From contig CM040126.1 of the NCBI GenBank assembly GCA_022559845.1, forward strand, positions 46,804,458 to 46,868,457: 64,000 nucleotides of DNA, written 5' to 3'. The stretch comes from Amorphophallus konjac (Eukaryota > Streptophyta > Magnoliopsida > Alismatales > Araceae). The translations under genes and the position numbers were made by a program. The notes beneath the pieces were generated by a model. The model was not told the origin of the DNA. It ran no database searches and was given only the letters and a program-made list of their open reading frames with translations. Of the stretch, positions 22,301 to 33,731 are shown in pieces. Position 1 is the first letter of the stretch; each line of letters opens with the position of its first letter.

Positions 22301-23220
22301 GAACTGAAGCCTTCATTGAAGATTTGTTCTTCTGGTATTTGGATCAAATCCATGCCAGATTGCTCCTTGACGAGCTACACTTTGTGGATTTCATTTCCAA
22401 CTTTCTGATTGCTGTATTTTCATTTCTTATTTTTTACTTTACACTTCCTTGGCTTGCTTTTTTCCGATACTCTATAGTGAGGTCGGGGTTCCTCCTATGG
22501 TCTCAGGAGAAGGGAGATCTGTTCTCCGGTTTGCTAGTGACTGTGTGTCACTAGTGGTTCCCTCTGGGTTTCAGAGGAATGGAGTCTCTGACTCCGGGTT
22601 TGCAGGTAGTGGTTGCTACCTGTGGGTTCCCTCCTGGTCTGGAGGAAGAGAGACGTTTGTCTCTGGTTTCTAGTGATTGTGTGTCACTAGGGTTGCCCTC
22701 CGGGTTGGAGGAAGAGGGGAGGTTGTTCCCCTGGTCAAGCTGTTAGGTAGCACCTGTTTGTAGACTGAGTCTGCGGTTCTAGCTTTTGCTAGTGGAAGCC
22801 TCACTCCGGTTTGGAGTGAGGGGTGGACGTAGGTCTGTGGACCGAACCACCTAAAAATCCTAGTGTTCTATGGTTTGCTTTTGCGTTCTACTCCATATCA
22901 TCTTCCTCCCATTCACAGGTTATGCATGCGTTATTATTTGTGTTATCCTGGGGGGTTAACTTGATTGTGAAGTGCTTGTTCATACGCTCAGTAGAACTTC
23001 TTTTGTTGTGTGAGTCTGGTTTCTCAATTCATGGTTGTGAAAAGAGAGAAGCTCCGTTGTTTCATTAGTTTATATTGAGTTCAGTTAAAAGTCTATTCTG
23101 TGTGACAGCTTATTGTTGAGTGCTCAATTGATTAAGCCATCTGAGATTTTAATTCCGTAATATTTTTTATCGGGGATTCATTCACCCCCCCTCTGAATCC
23201 GGGCCTTGCACCCCAACAAT

Positions 23221-23232
23221 TGGTATCAGAGC
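23221..23232 (+). other. primer-binding site of B (tRNA-iMet type)
   Basis: TGGTATCAGAGC lies two bases after the LTR end CAACA. Confidence 0.93.
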
Positions 23233-23351
23233 GGTTCTCTGACTCATCAGATCCAACGATCTGCAGAGGATCCTGCATCTGTGGTGCGGTTCTTGGTCCG
23301 TAGGTTATCGGTTTACATTCATTGTTTTTGAATTTGGTTTTATCTGTTTCA

Positions 23352-25743
23352 ATGGCTCATCCACCCATCTTTGGTGGTTCTGATTTCAACCAATGGCACA
23401 GTGCTTTCCGTGCTCATGTTAAATCTGTTGATCCAGACCTGTGGAAAGTGATTTCACATGGTCCATATAGACTAGCAAAAGATCAGTCCAAATGGACTGA
23501 TAAGCATCGATCTATGTGTGCAGATAATCAGAAAGCACTGGAGTTCATGAAGGCCGCGATGAATCGAGCTCTTCATTCATGTTTCCTTGGTTGCAGATCT
23601 GCAAGGGATATATTGAAGATGATAAAGAGAGCCGAGAATGAAAGTCAAACGAGCTGCATGATGGCTCGAGGAAGTGAACAAAGCAGCAATCAAGAAGAAG
23701 AACAGGATGATGGTGAGGTAAACATTTTTGATAATTATACCCTAGACGATTGGATTGCTGCTTATGATGAATTGCAAGAGTCTTATGACCAGTTAAGAAA
23801 ATAATACAAAAAAGGAAGAAGAGTAGTAGGTCAGACAGTTTGAATTCTGATTGTAAAAATTATGCTGAACTGAAAAATGTTCATGATGCCTGTTTGTCTG
23901 ATATCCATATGTATAAAAATCAGAATAAAAAATTGATGAAGGAACTTGAATGTGTTTGCTCTGAACTAAATAAGCTGAAGTCTGAAAAAGATTCTCTCAG
24001 AAAATTCTCCAAAGAAAATGAAGAAAAATTAGAGAAACTTAAATGAGAGAATGATTTGCTGATTGAAAAATTTGACGCCATCAAATCTATAAACATGGAG
24101 CTATACAAAAACGTTGAAAAACTGCAAAGAAAGTTGAAGGAATCTGAAATTGGAAAAATGCATGAAGTGAATCCAGATGATCAGATTCTAATAAATGAAT
24201 TGATTCATAATGACAAACTTAAGGAGGAGATAGAAAAATTAAAACACTTGAACATCACCATGTCAGAAAGGTTGCTGGAATTTGAAAAGGGTAAACGTGT
24301 GATGTCCGACAACTCAGAAGAATTGGACAAGCTCAAAGCTGAAATCGAAAATGTTAAAAATGCTAACGCTTCATTAAGTGAAAGACTTGCAAGTAGTGAT
24401 GAAGAAAATGCTGACTATGAACTACTCATCGCTACTTTGGAAAATGAAATCAAGGATCTAAAAGACTCTTTGTCAAAGTTGTGAGTGGGCAAGAAAACCT
24501 AGACAAGCTACTAGGTGTAAAAGTCAATGTCAGGAAGGAAGGGTTGGGCTACAATAATCTAAATAAAAAGGCTTTTCAGAACAAAGTAATGACATCATTT
24601 GTAAATGCTTCAAATGTAGTCACAACATCACAGGTCAAACAGCCCATTGTTCAGAAAACCCAAAAACAAATTGAAAAATCGAAAAAGAATGATAACATGA
24701 AGGAAAAGGCAACACTCAAGTATGTGGAAAAAGTGCATGCTGTACATCACAAGAACTTTCCTGCCACTAAGAAAAAGAGCATCTCATGTACCAATTGTGG
24801 TAAGGTAGGACACAGTGCTGCACAATGTTGGTTTGCAAATGGTAAGAAAAATAAGGATAAACATGTCCCTACTTGTGTCTTGAAATATGCTACCTCTACT
24901 GCATCTGATGGGTCAATACATACTGCTCAGAACTCATTTACTTATTCGTATGCATCTGATAAGAGTGTTTCATGCCATTATTGTGGCAAGGTAGGCCATG
25001 TAATGGATGATTGCGGATTATTGATTGAAGATGGGCATGCAAGTGAAACATTGCATTCTAGAAATTCATTTGGTAGAAATCATGCTACTATGAAGTCTGA
25101 TACATCTTGTCATTACTGTGGTAGGCATGGTCATTTCATGGATGCATGTTTTATCATGAAACAAGATGATAAAATGCATGCTAGGTCTTATGATCATCAT
25201 GGCCCCAAAAGAAACATGTTTGCTACAAATCAGCACATTAATTATCTTAACTGTAACAAACGTGGTCACAAAGCCATTGAGTGCTGGTTTGGATCTACTA
25301 GGGGTAAAAATGTTTTTAAAAGTAAGCATATCAGATGCTTCGAGTATAGGAAAAATGGCCATACAGTCAAGGACTGTTGGCATGTTCAGAAGAATTCTAT
25401 TAACCCCCATGTTGTCAAATTCCCTGCAAAACTATTTGCAAAATTTTCATGCTATAACTGTGGGAAGCCAGGCCATAGAGCTGCTGATTGTTGGCTGGCT
25501 AGTTTTAGTAAATAGAATTCTCTCTCTACTAATAAATTTCATGACAACAGTAATTTACATAAAAAGAATTTGAGATCTGCTGCATCATGTCATTACTGTG
25601 GTCAAATAGGTCATTTAATGAATAATTACTTCTTGATGAGATCTGATGACCTTCATGCTAAAAAATTATTTAGAACACCTGCCAAAGATGTCACTGTTAA
25701 TTCAGGACCCAAGACCTCTTGGGTACCTGTTGCATCAAAATGA
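23352..25743 (+). pseudogene. multi-zinc-knuckle gag of element B
   Basis: From ATG 23352 it starts with a copia gag N-terminus (FGGSDFNQWHSAFRAHV, LWKVISHGP). A long coiled coil rich in Lys, Glu and Leu follows (about 23840-24480), then a Lys-rich linker and seven zinc-knuckle units at about 24787, 24973, 25108, 25240, 25339, 25450 and 25588. Four are complete CCHC (such as CTNCGKVGHSAAQC and CYNCGKPGHRAADC) and three have lost one Cys. It ends with GPKTSWVPVASK, the usual gag/pol border motif of Sireviruses, then TGA. Breaks are a stop at 23802, a stop at 24044, a frameshift near 24480 and TAG at 25513. Most gags have one or two knuckles. Confidence 0.88.
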
Positions 25744-28052
25744 TGTGTTTGTTGCAGGAGTGCCTTGGGCAAAGGAATAAAGAGGGGTAAATAAACCAAG
25801 GCACCCAAGTTGATAAAACCCCATTCAAGTACTCTTTAGGTAATACTTGCACCCTTCATATGTGGTTAATTGAATTTCTTAGTAATCTATTTTTAACTAC
25901 ATATCATGATTCATGCATACATGCTCCTTTATTTGTTTTGACAATTGCATTGAGCTTCATGGGCTTACTTGTTTGTACTTTGAGCTGTGTGTGCATATAT
26001 GTGAATTGCATATACATGCATTTGACATACAGTCATTGAAAATCTGATGCAAGTAGGACTGTCGGTATTGCATTGTCATTCATGACCACTCTGGTATATT
26101 AAATGGTAAGCTACTAAAAGGCAGGTGAAATCTGTCTGGAGGTTCTTACTATGTGTGAGATGGTCCTTTAGACCAAGTTCTCCGCATAGTACCATGGGTC
26201 ATATTGCTTAGTAGGGCTGTCTGAATGAGCATGAGTCACAAGTCATATGTTCAGCCTTCATTGCAATCATTGCATGTATTCAGGGGGAGTTTGTTGAGTC
26301 TTTGCATGTCTTTGCATACATGTAGTTAATTGCATTGCATTTCATTACATTGAAAATGCCAAAAAAAGATTGATTGAATGCATATTGTCAGGGGGAGTCA
26401 ATGCATTGCATGCAGGTTGTCAAATGCATACACTTTTGTCAGAATTCATTGCATGTTAACCTTGAAGATCCTGAAGCATGTCTGACCTCCTGATATCTTG
26501 CTTGGTGTGCATATCCTTTTCTTCATTGATTTTAATTGACAAACCTTGATCATATCTGAAGACACTGAGCTTCAAAATCACTTATTCTTGCTGGATCTCT
26601 TCTATCAGTCACTCATGAAGATTTCAATGGGGCATGTCTAGATCATAAATCTAAAAACACTTGAACTAGGAATCTTCTATTATACGATTTTATGAATGTC
26701 TGAAATAACTCAGGTGGTTTAAGTTTAATGTATCCAGTGAGTTTGTCTTTAAATCTCTTAAAAATATCTGAATCATGTTTAATAAACTTTAACCAACTGT
26801 TTCATGCTGTGTCTTGTAAAAGCTTCTGAAATCTGCACTATTGAATACATGGCTTTATTTGGTTAAAGTACATGCAATTAGTATTGATGTGAAGCAAATG
26901 AGCTTTCTGAAATGTCTAAAGGGTAAATAGTTATCAGAGCAATGGCTTTGGTCACTGAGAAACCATGTCCAAAGGACTGTGTCATGAGGTGCCATAGTTA
27001 ACTCTGCTTAAGAATGCTTGATAATCTGGCAGAGCAATGGCATGCACATTGAGAAATACATCTCACTCATCAAAGAAATGAGTTGAGGTATGCCATGAGG
27101 TGTAAATGTTAACTCTGTTAATATAAAGCATGACTGTTAGTCACACTAAGTGCTTAGGGATATTGGCGTCTGATCAACGTATATCCTCTAGTTACAAGGT
27201 GTTCACTGAACTAGAGTGCTCGTGAAATTTGTAGCATGAAAATTTGTTGAATAAATTGTAATATTTGCATATTGATGCAAAAATCAAATTGCCATAACCC
27301 TAGACAAAATCACATGACTTCATAATTGCTTGATCTCAATATTAGTGAAAGTAATTCCGAAAGAAGTCAGTAAATTTGATTGTGTAAGAGAAAGGAAGGT
27401 TAATCAAGATATAAATATGAGGGCTTGGCTCATTTTTATTAAACCGTGATTTTAGATATAAATACAGAATTTTATTGACAAACCTTGCACACATCATGTT
27501 TAAACCATGTTGATCAATAAAGTTCATTCATAAGCCCTTATAATGGAAGACTTTGAAAAATTATGTTTTAGATTTATGAGATTGGTATCTCCTTGAAAAC
27601 ATTGTTGAATTCATTATGTTTGGAGCTTATTTGAAATTCTTTTCCTCACTGTCCTTGATTCATCATGACTAGAACTTATCCTTGATTGCCACTGTGGTCT
27701 CCTTCTCATCCATCTCATAAGACTCCATTTATTCAGGGGGAGCTTCCTTGTCATATGAATCATGCTTGCATTCATATATTTAGGGGGAGATCTTGCATTT
27801 CTTGTTGCATCTGCATCTCTGCATTCATACCTCCCCATTGGTTTGAGTCATACATATGGTTGTACTAATATTTTTTTCTGAAGTCAAAGGGGGAAATTAT
27901 TGCCAAAGGGGGAGATTTTCATTCAATCATTGCATGCAGGTTTCTTTTGCTATCTCAAACTATTTTCTTTTTGATGAAGTCAAAGGGGGAGAATAGTTTG
28001 AGAGTCATTCTGATGACTCACAATGTTGCCACTCACAGTGTTGCCATCATCA
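25744..28052 (+). other. long non-coding 3' region of B
   Basis: No pol domain in any frame. The region is AT-rich with several GGGGGAG purine tracts (about 26282, 26390, 27735, 27782, 27906, 27985) and two imperfect copies of a roughly 85-bp unit at about 26935-27020 and 27030-27120 sharing AGAGCAATGGC, TGAGAAA and GCCATGAGGTG. Such purine tracts occupy the equivalent place in F. Confidence 0.7.
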
Positions 28053-28065
28053 AAAAGGGGGAGAT
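28053..28065 (+). other. polypurine tract of B
   Basis: AAAAGGGGGAGAT lies directly before the 3' LTR and would prime plus-strand synthesis. Confidence 0.85.
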
Positions 28066-28215
28066 TGTTGTGCCCCTGTGGTTTTGATGATTGATTTTGA
28101 TGTGAGTCAAACACTGTGAGTCACCATGCGATGTTCAGTTATTTTGTCAGATCATAAAGCATTCATATATATACATCTGTAAGGTCCATGCATTTTCCTG
28201 TCATACATCTAGTCA

Positions 28216-29215
28216 TGGTTTAAAGTCTATACATCGCTTGCATATGAGGTCCTGTCTGCACGCTATAAAGTCCATACATTGCCTCGCTATAAAGTCCATA
28301 CATTGCCTTGTAACATGCACGCACACACAAGTCTATACATTACCTTGTAGCATGGACGCACACACACAAGTCTATAGATTGGCTGGTTGCTGCAACACAC
28401 AAGTCTATACATTGTTGCATCATGTGCCTTATGCATATAAAGTCTGTACATCATATGCATAGTCTGTACAACTCCATCGTCTCACTTAGCGTCTAAGGTC
28501 ATATGAACATTGCATCAGCTAAGTCTATACATTGCTCCATCTCACTCAGCGTCTTATGTGCATAAATCAAAGTCTATGCATTGCTTGTTAAAGTAAGTCT
28601 CACTTAGCATCTCACTCAGCATCTCATGTGCATACGCAAAGTCTGTACAGCCAGTGCATCCTGCGTCTCACTCAGCGTCACATGTGCATATGCAAATTTT
28701 GTACATCCACCAGCTGAACTGAGCAAGTCTATACATCGCCACTTGTTCATGCATATGGGCAAGTCTACACATTGATAAGTCTCGCACACATACAAAGTCT
28801 GTACATCGCATCGCATGCACATTGTATCTGTCAAGTCTATACATTGTCTGGTCACACGAACATAAGTCTATACATTCATGGCATAGTCAGCACATTGTTT
28901 GCTAACAAGTCTGCACAAGTCTATACATCCGCATGCTAGCAAGTCTGCACAAGTCTATACATCTACATGGTATCAAGTCTACACATTCAAAGTCATTCGT
29001 CGTGCCTACTTTGGTACCAAGTCTATACATTGGTTGCTGCATGGTCATCGAGTCTGCACACTAATGGCATGTCAGTGATACACAAAGTCTGTACAGCCAT
29101 GCACTGCTTCACTTGCATAAATAGAGTCTGAGCAGGGTTCACTGCTGTTTGTGCATAGCTGCATCACAAAGTCCGTGCAGGACTTGTACTAGGCATAACC
29201 AAGTCAGTGCATCCA
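28216..29215 (+). repeat. array of AAGTCTATACAT motifs in B 3' LTR U3
   Basis: By eye about 25 copies occur in 1 kb with spacing of roughly 15-60 bp, often preceded by CAC or CA and followed by TTG or CGC. A second motif, CTCACTCAGCGTCT, is interspersed at 28480-28690. The array ends about 200 bp before the TATA box. Confidence 0.9.
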
Positions 29216-29414
29216 TTTATAATGTACATACTTTGCTTATTCAAACTGAAAATAATTTTAACCTGACAGGATTTATACTCGAGGAGCTAAATGAGGGCAC
29301 GTGATCCAAGAAGCCAGGATTGTGACACGTGTAGTGCAGCAGGCTGAAATGCTGCCACGTGGTCAAGGCTCTCTGGGTGAGAATCTGGAAGCCACACGCC
29401 CTCCTACCTGCTGC

Positions 29415-29423
29415 TATATAAAT
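29415..29423 (+). promoter_or_regulatory. TATA box of B 3' LTR
   Basis: TATATAAAT, same context as the 5' LTR. Confidence 0.65.
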
Positions 29424-30572
29424 GAAGCTTCTTCCTCTGAAGATGACCTGATCGTGATAGAAAGAGCAGAAGCAGAGAGAGAGAGCCTGCACGATCAAGA
29501 AGAAAAAGAAAAAGAGTGAAGAAGAGAAATAGAGAAGAAGAAGAAAAAGAAAGAGGAAGAGAAGCAGAGAGGAGAAGAAAGAAGTTGCAGAAGAAAAGGA
29601 GAGAGAGAGAGAGAGAGCATGTGAGGATCGAGAAAAAAAGAGAGATAAGAGTAGAGAACTGAAGCCTTCATTGAAGATTTGTTCTTCTGGTATTTGGATC
29701 AAATCCATGCCAGATTGCTCCTTGACGAGCTACACTTTGTGGATTTCATGTCCAGCTTTCTGATTGCTGTGTTTTCATTTCTTATTTTTTACTTTACACT
29801 TCCTTGGCTTGCTTTTTTCCGATACTCTGTAGTGAGGTCGGGGTTCCTCCTGTGGTCTCAGGAGAAGGGAGATCTGTTCTCCGGTTTGCTAGTGACTGTG
29901 TGTCACTAGTGGTTCCCTCTGGGTTTCAGAGGAAGGGAGTCTCTGACTCCGGGTTTGCAGGTAGTGGTTGCTACCTGTGGGTTCCCTACTGGTCTGGAGG
30001 AAGAGAGACGTTTGTCTCTGGTTTCTAGTGATTGTGTGTCACTAGGGTTGCCCTCCGGGTTGGAGAAAGAGGGGAGGTTGTTCCCCTGGTCAAGCTGTTA
30101 GGCAGCACCTGTTTGCAGACTGAGTCTGCGGTTCTAGCTTTTGCTAGTGGAAGCCTCACTCCGGTTTGGAGTAAGGGGTGGACGTAGGTTTGTGGACCGA
30201 ACCACCTAAAAATCCGGGTGTTCTATAGTTTGCTTTTGCGTTCTACTCCATATCATCTACCTCCCATTCACAGGTTATGCATGCGTGATTATTTTTGTTA
30301 TCCTGGGGAGTTAACTTGATTGTGAAGTGCTTGTTCATACGCTCAGTAGAACTTCTTCTGTTGTGTGAGTCTGGTTTCTCAATTCATGGTTGTGAAAAGA
30401 GAGAAGCTCCGTTGTTTCATTAGTTTATATTGAGTTCAGTTAAAAGTCTATTCTGTGTGACAGCTTATTGTTGAGTGCTCAATTGATTAAGCCATCTGAG
30501 ATTTTAATTTCGCAATATTTTTTATCGGGGATTCATTCACCCCCCTCTGAATCCGGGCCTTGCACCCCAACA

Positions 30573-30577
30573 TCATG
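30573..30577. repeat. target-site duplication of element B (right copy)
   Basis: TCATG, identical to 5884-5888. Confidence 0.95.
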
Positions 30578-32097
30578 AAGGCACACTTCTGTGGGTTCGC
30601 AAACAACTTCTCTCGCCTCAGGAGTAGACAGACCTGCCGAAGGTGGTCTAAGTGGTCCCCCGTGGTGCGACTATAGATAAGGATATCATCGAAGTACACT
30701 ACCACAAAGACTCCAATGAATGGTCGAAGGACCTGAGCCATGAGTCGCATGAAGGTGCTAGGGGCATTGGTCAACCCAAAGGGCATAACCAACGACTCAT
30801 ATAGACCATCCTTGGTCTTGAATGTGGTCTTCCACTCATCACCTGGCCTAATCTTCACCTGGTGGTAGCCACTCTTAAGATCGATCTTCGAGAAGATAGT
30901 GGCACCGGCCATCATGTCTAGCATATCATCTAGGCGAGGAATAGGGAACCTGTACTTCACGTTGATTTTGTTGATGGCATGACTATCAATGCACATTCTC
31001 CACGTGCCATCTTTCTTTGGGGCGAGTAATGCGGGAACAGCACACGGACTCATGCAGTCCCGAACAGACCCTCTCTGCATCAATTCATCGACCTGCCATT
31101 TTAGCTCGGCATGTTCCGTGGGACTCATGCAATAATGGGGAAGATTGGGCAATGAGGAGCTCAGAATCATGTCGATAGCATGCTGAATATCCTGCATGGG
31201 TGGGAGTCCCTCGGGAAGCTCCTCGGGAAAAATATCAGCGAACTCCTGCAGAATAGGAATGACATCGTGTGGGAGTTCACCCTCGGACTTCGGCTCCACC
31301 TCTCGGACCGTAATAGCAAATACAGGGTAGCCCCTACTAGCCTCCCGCTCCATTTCTCGGGAGCTAATCATCATCAATCTCTTAGTCGAGGGCTCGCCTG
31401 GGCCTGATGTAACGGTTATAGCCCGAGCTGGGGGTGGGGTACTGGGCCCGGGGATGGAAGGCTCCAGAGTACTAGGGCCAGTAGGACCCCTAACTGAAGG
31501 CTTCTTGGGCTGAGAGGGTTGGAGGGTAATCCGTTGGCCAGCATGGTCGAAGGTATAGGTGTTCGACCGGCCATGTAGTGTGGCATCCCGATCAAATAAC
31601 CACGGCCTACCAAGAATAATGCTGCCCACCTCCATGGGGAGGACATCACACCAGATATCGTCACGGTAGGCACGGAACTACAGTGGGACCAGACACCGCA
31701 GCCGGATTGGAATGGTGGTGGAATCCACCCATGATACTCGATAGGGGCAAGGATGATCCACGGGTGTAAGCCCAAGACTGGAGACAGTGCCCGTGGAGAT
31801 TGTATTAATGCAACTCCCACTATCGATGATCACCTTACAAACTTGCTTGCCCAGCCTACAGAATGTATGAAAGATAGTGGTCCGTCGCCAGTCATCACTG
31901 GCCTATGGCTAGGTGAGAATACACCTGACAACCCCCAAGTGGGTATCGTCCGGATGCTGGGCATCCTGGCTATTACCTTCAGCCTCATAGTACTCGTCAG
32001 CTAGCTCCGGATCTACTTCATAGCTGACTAACTCGAGGTCCGTAGGGGTGGTATCCTCGGCCTGTGTGTCCCCAATGACAAGAGACTGGCGGGTGGG
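30578..32097 (-). pseudogene. protease and reverse transcriptase of chromovirus A (first half)
   Basis: In minus order the frame shows an aspartic protease (VIIDSGSCINTIS, catalytic Asp codon at 31823-31825; then a Gly-rich flap-like GSIILGRPWLFDRD), a linker, and the RT fingers and palm: LPPMQDIQHAIDMI, MCIDSHAINKINVKYRFPIP, FSKIDLKSGYHQ, MPFGLTNAPSTFMRLM and YFDDILIYS (near 30690). It breaks off at FANPQKCAFM where B is inserted and continues at 5888. TAG at 31678-31680 replaces the Gln of VPLQFRAY. This is the only Ty3 RT palm in the window. Confidence 0.93.
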
Positions 32098-33380
32098 ACA
32101 CTAGTTGGCAAAATGGCCAAACCCATTGCAGCGATAACACTGCTACCGAGATCCACTAGGCTCCCCAATCATGGGTCCTTTCCCCTTATCCTCCCGACGG
32201 ATAGGAGGTGAAGGCAACAAAGGACGGGCAGGAGGTGGGGGTGCCGGTGGACGGGATGTGGGTGCCGCAAGATGTTGGGGACGAGGAAGGTCCCTCGGGG
32301 GTGGAGGGGGAGGCCTAGGAGTGAAAGGCTCGGGACGAGTGAGCTCCTGAGATCGGGCCATGGGGGCCCTCGGATACGTGCCAGAAGAGCCACGGGGCTC
32401 GACACTACGAAGGGGAAAGGAACCCAACCGATGGGGAGACTTGAACTCGGCCTTGAATTGTTCCAATTCGAGAGCAACCTGATACGCCTATTCCAAAGTG
32501 GTCACATTGCGGCGAAAAAGTTCATATTGATAGTTTGGCCACAGACCTCTTCGAAAGCGTGATATGGTCATGGTGCTCTCTTCCATAACTCCACACCGTA
32601 AATAATACTCATCAAACTCGGCGGTGTACTTAGTCACGGATCGGTTCCCTTGGGAGAGACTTTGCCATTTGTCTATGAGACGTTGGCGATATGAGGCAGG
32701 AAGGTATTTCTCCGTCAATTTTATTTTCATGTCATCCCAAGTACCGATCGGGGGTTGATGTCGCTGATTTAGCAGGCTCTCCACATTGGTCCAATAAGTT
32801 TGGGCCTGCCCATGCAGCTTCATCTTCGCGTATCGGACTCTCTGGTGGTCCGTCATCTCAAACCACTCGAAGTACCGGTCCATGCCGGCCTCCCAATCTA
32901 AATAGACCTTCAGATCCAAGGACCCGCTAAAAAGGGGAGGGTCCGCACGCACGCTCCGAAGAACGCGGTCGTCATCATCGTCATCACGATTTCATCGTTG
33001 GTTACAACGACCATATCCCCCTTGCTCATTATCAGATGCATAGTCAGCCACCTCATGCACCTGTTGCCTCCCAACATTTACCCCAGAGCCCTTGGCATAG
33101 CAGGTTGCTGAGCCGGCTCTTGCTGGCCATTCGTCGGCACGGGTTGCGCCGCTACTGGGGCCCTCTCAAGGATATCAATCCTCCCTACAAGACCCTAAAT
33201 GGACTGGTCCGAAGCTTTGGCCCTATCCTTGAGGGCTTTCATCCTCCCTTCTAGATGCGTTCCTATGCCATCTAGACGCATACTAAGGCCGTCCATACGC
33301 GTATTGAGACGATCCATGAGGGCTCGGAACATCTCAGCCGTCGAGGGCTCATCAGAGCTACGGGCTCGGGAATCCGCCAT
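32098..33380 (-). pseudogene. gag of chromovirus A
   Basis: From ATG 33380 (MADSRARSSDEPSTAEMF) it begins with a coiled coil (RLNTRMDGLSMRLDGI), then the gag block (VYLDWEAGMDRYFEWF, KMKLHGQAQTYW, WDDMKIKLTEKYLPASY, SRFRRGLWPNYQYELF), a proline-rich linker, and one zinc knuckle CYRCNGFGHFAN-CP at about 32139-32098. A TAG sits inside the knuckle, and another stop and a frameshift fall between 32953 and 33195. It is the autonomous-type gag to which the gags of C, D and X can be compared. Confidence 0.88.
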
Positions 33381-33716
33381 AGGTGGTGGTGGCGAGTATT
33401 TGGTGCCTCGATGGGTGGGCATGCAAAGACACACGAACTAGGAGACACAGACTAATGCAAACACCGACTAATGCACCTAGACCTAAACCAATATCCGGTA
33501 CGTGGCGGAATTAATCGATCCGAAGATCACTCCCGTAAGTGTGCGGCCTTCCCGATAGGCGTAGCCTAATGTTCGGACAACACCTTTTAATATACCGAAT
33601 TATCGGGATGAAATGTAATTTTAAAACACTTTTTTTTTGTTTTGAAAATAATGATGATCCTAGACTCGACTTAGACCGTGCAAGACTTATGCAACGACTA
33701 CCTTAGACTCAACTTG
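33381..33716 (-). other. leader of A with conserved hairpin
   Basis: This non-coding leader shares its central 100 bp with C and X. TAGGCGTAGCCTA (plus strand) at 33556-33568 forms a perfect 5-bp stem with a 3-base loop. Confidence 0.55.
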
Positions 33717-33728
33717 GCTCTGATACCA
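33717..33728 (-). other. primer-binding site of A (tRNA-iMet type)
   Basis: The minus strand reads TGGTATCAGAGC three bases after the LTR end. Confidence 0.93.
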
Positions 33729-33731
33729 AAC

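Larger units (their letters stand above)
21107..23218 (+). repeat. 5' LTR of B, second part
   Basis: It continues exactly where the B 3' LTR equivalent continues after CATAG, and ends CCCCAACA before the primer site. It carries the main motif array (21107-21860), the TATA box (22062-22070), a purine-rich stretch (about 22105-22300) and a T-rich region followed by a series of short imperfect repeats. Confidence 0.95.
5889..30572 (+). mobile_element. element B: gag-only Sirevirus-like Ty1/copia retrotransposon
   Basis: B is bounded by TGTTG/CAACA termini and a TCATG duplication. It has LTRs of about 2.5 kb (5889-6285 plus 21107-23218, and 28066-30572), a tRNA-iMet primer site, a gag-like gene (23352-25743), about 2.3 kb of non-coding sequence and a purine tract before the 3' LTR. 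No protease, integrase, reverse transcriptase or RNase H is present, so it is non-autonomous. Similarity of its gag architecture and ends to F points to a Sirevirus-type helper, which is an inference. Without the nested C it is about 9.9 kb. Confidence 0.9.
28066..30572 (+). repeat. 3' LTR of B
   Basis: An uninterrupted 2,507-bp LTR with TGTTG/CAACA ends, followed by TCATG and then A's RT gene. About 25 copies of the AAGTCTATACAT motif lie between 28216 and 29215. TATA is at 29415-29423. Confidence 0.95.

Noticed and set aside
21885..22353. Long minus-strand frames rich in Ser, Leu and Phe (also at 29241-29708)
   Set aside because: They are the complement of the purine-rich LTR tract, so low complexity keeps them open.
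6048..29215. Motif arrays in B as a CRISPR array
   Set aside because: Copies are short, variable and irregularly spaced, lie within LTRs, and the genome is that of a plant.
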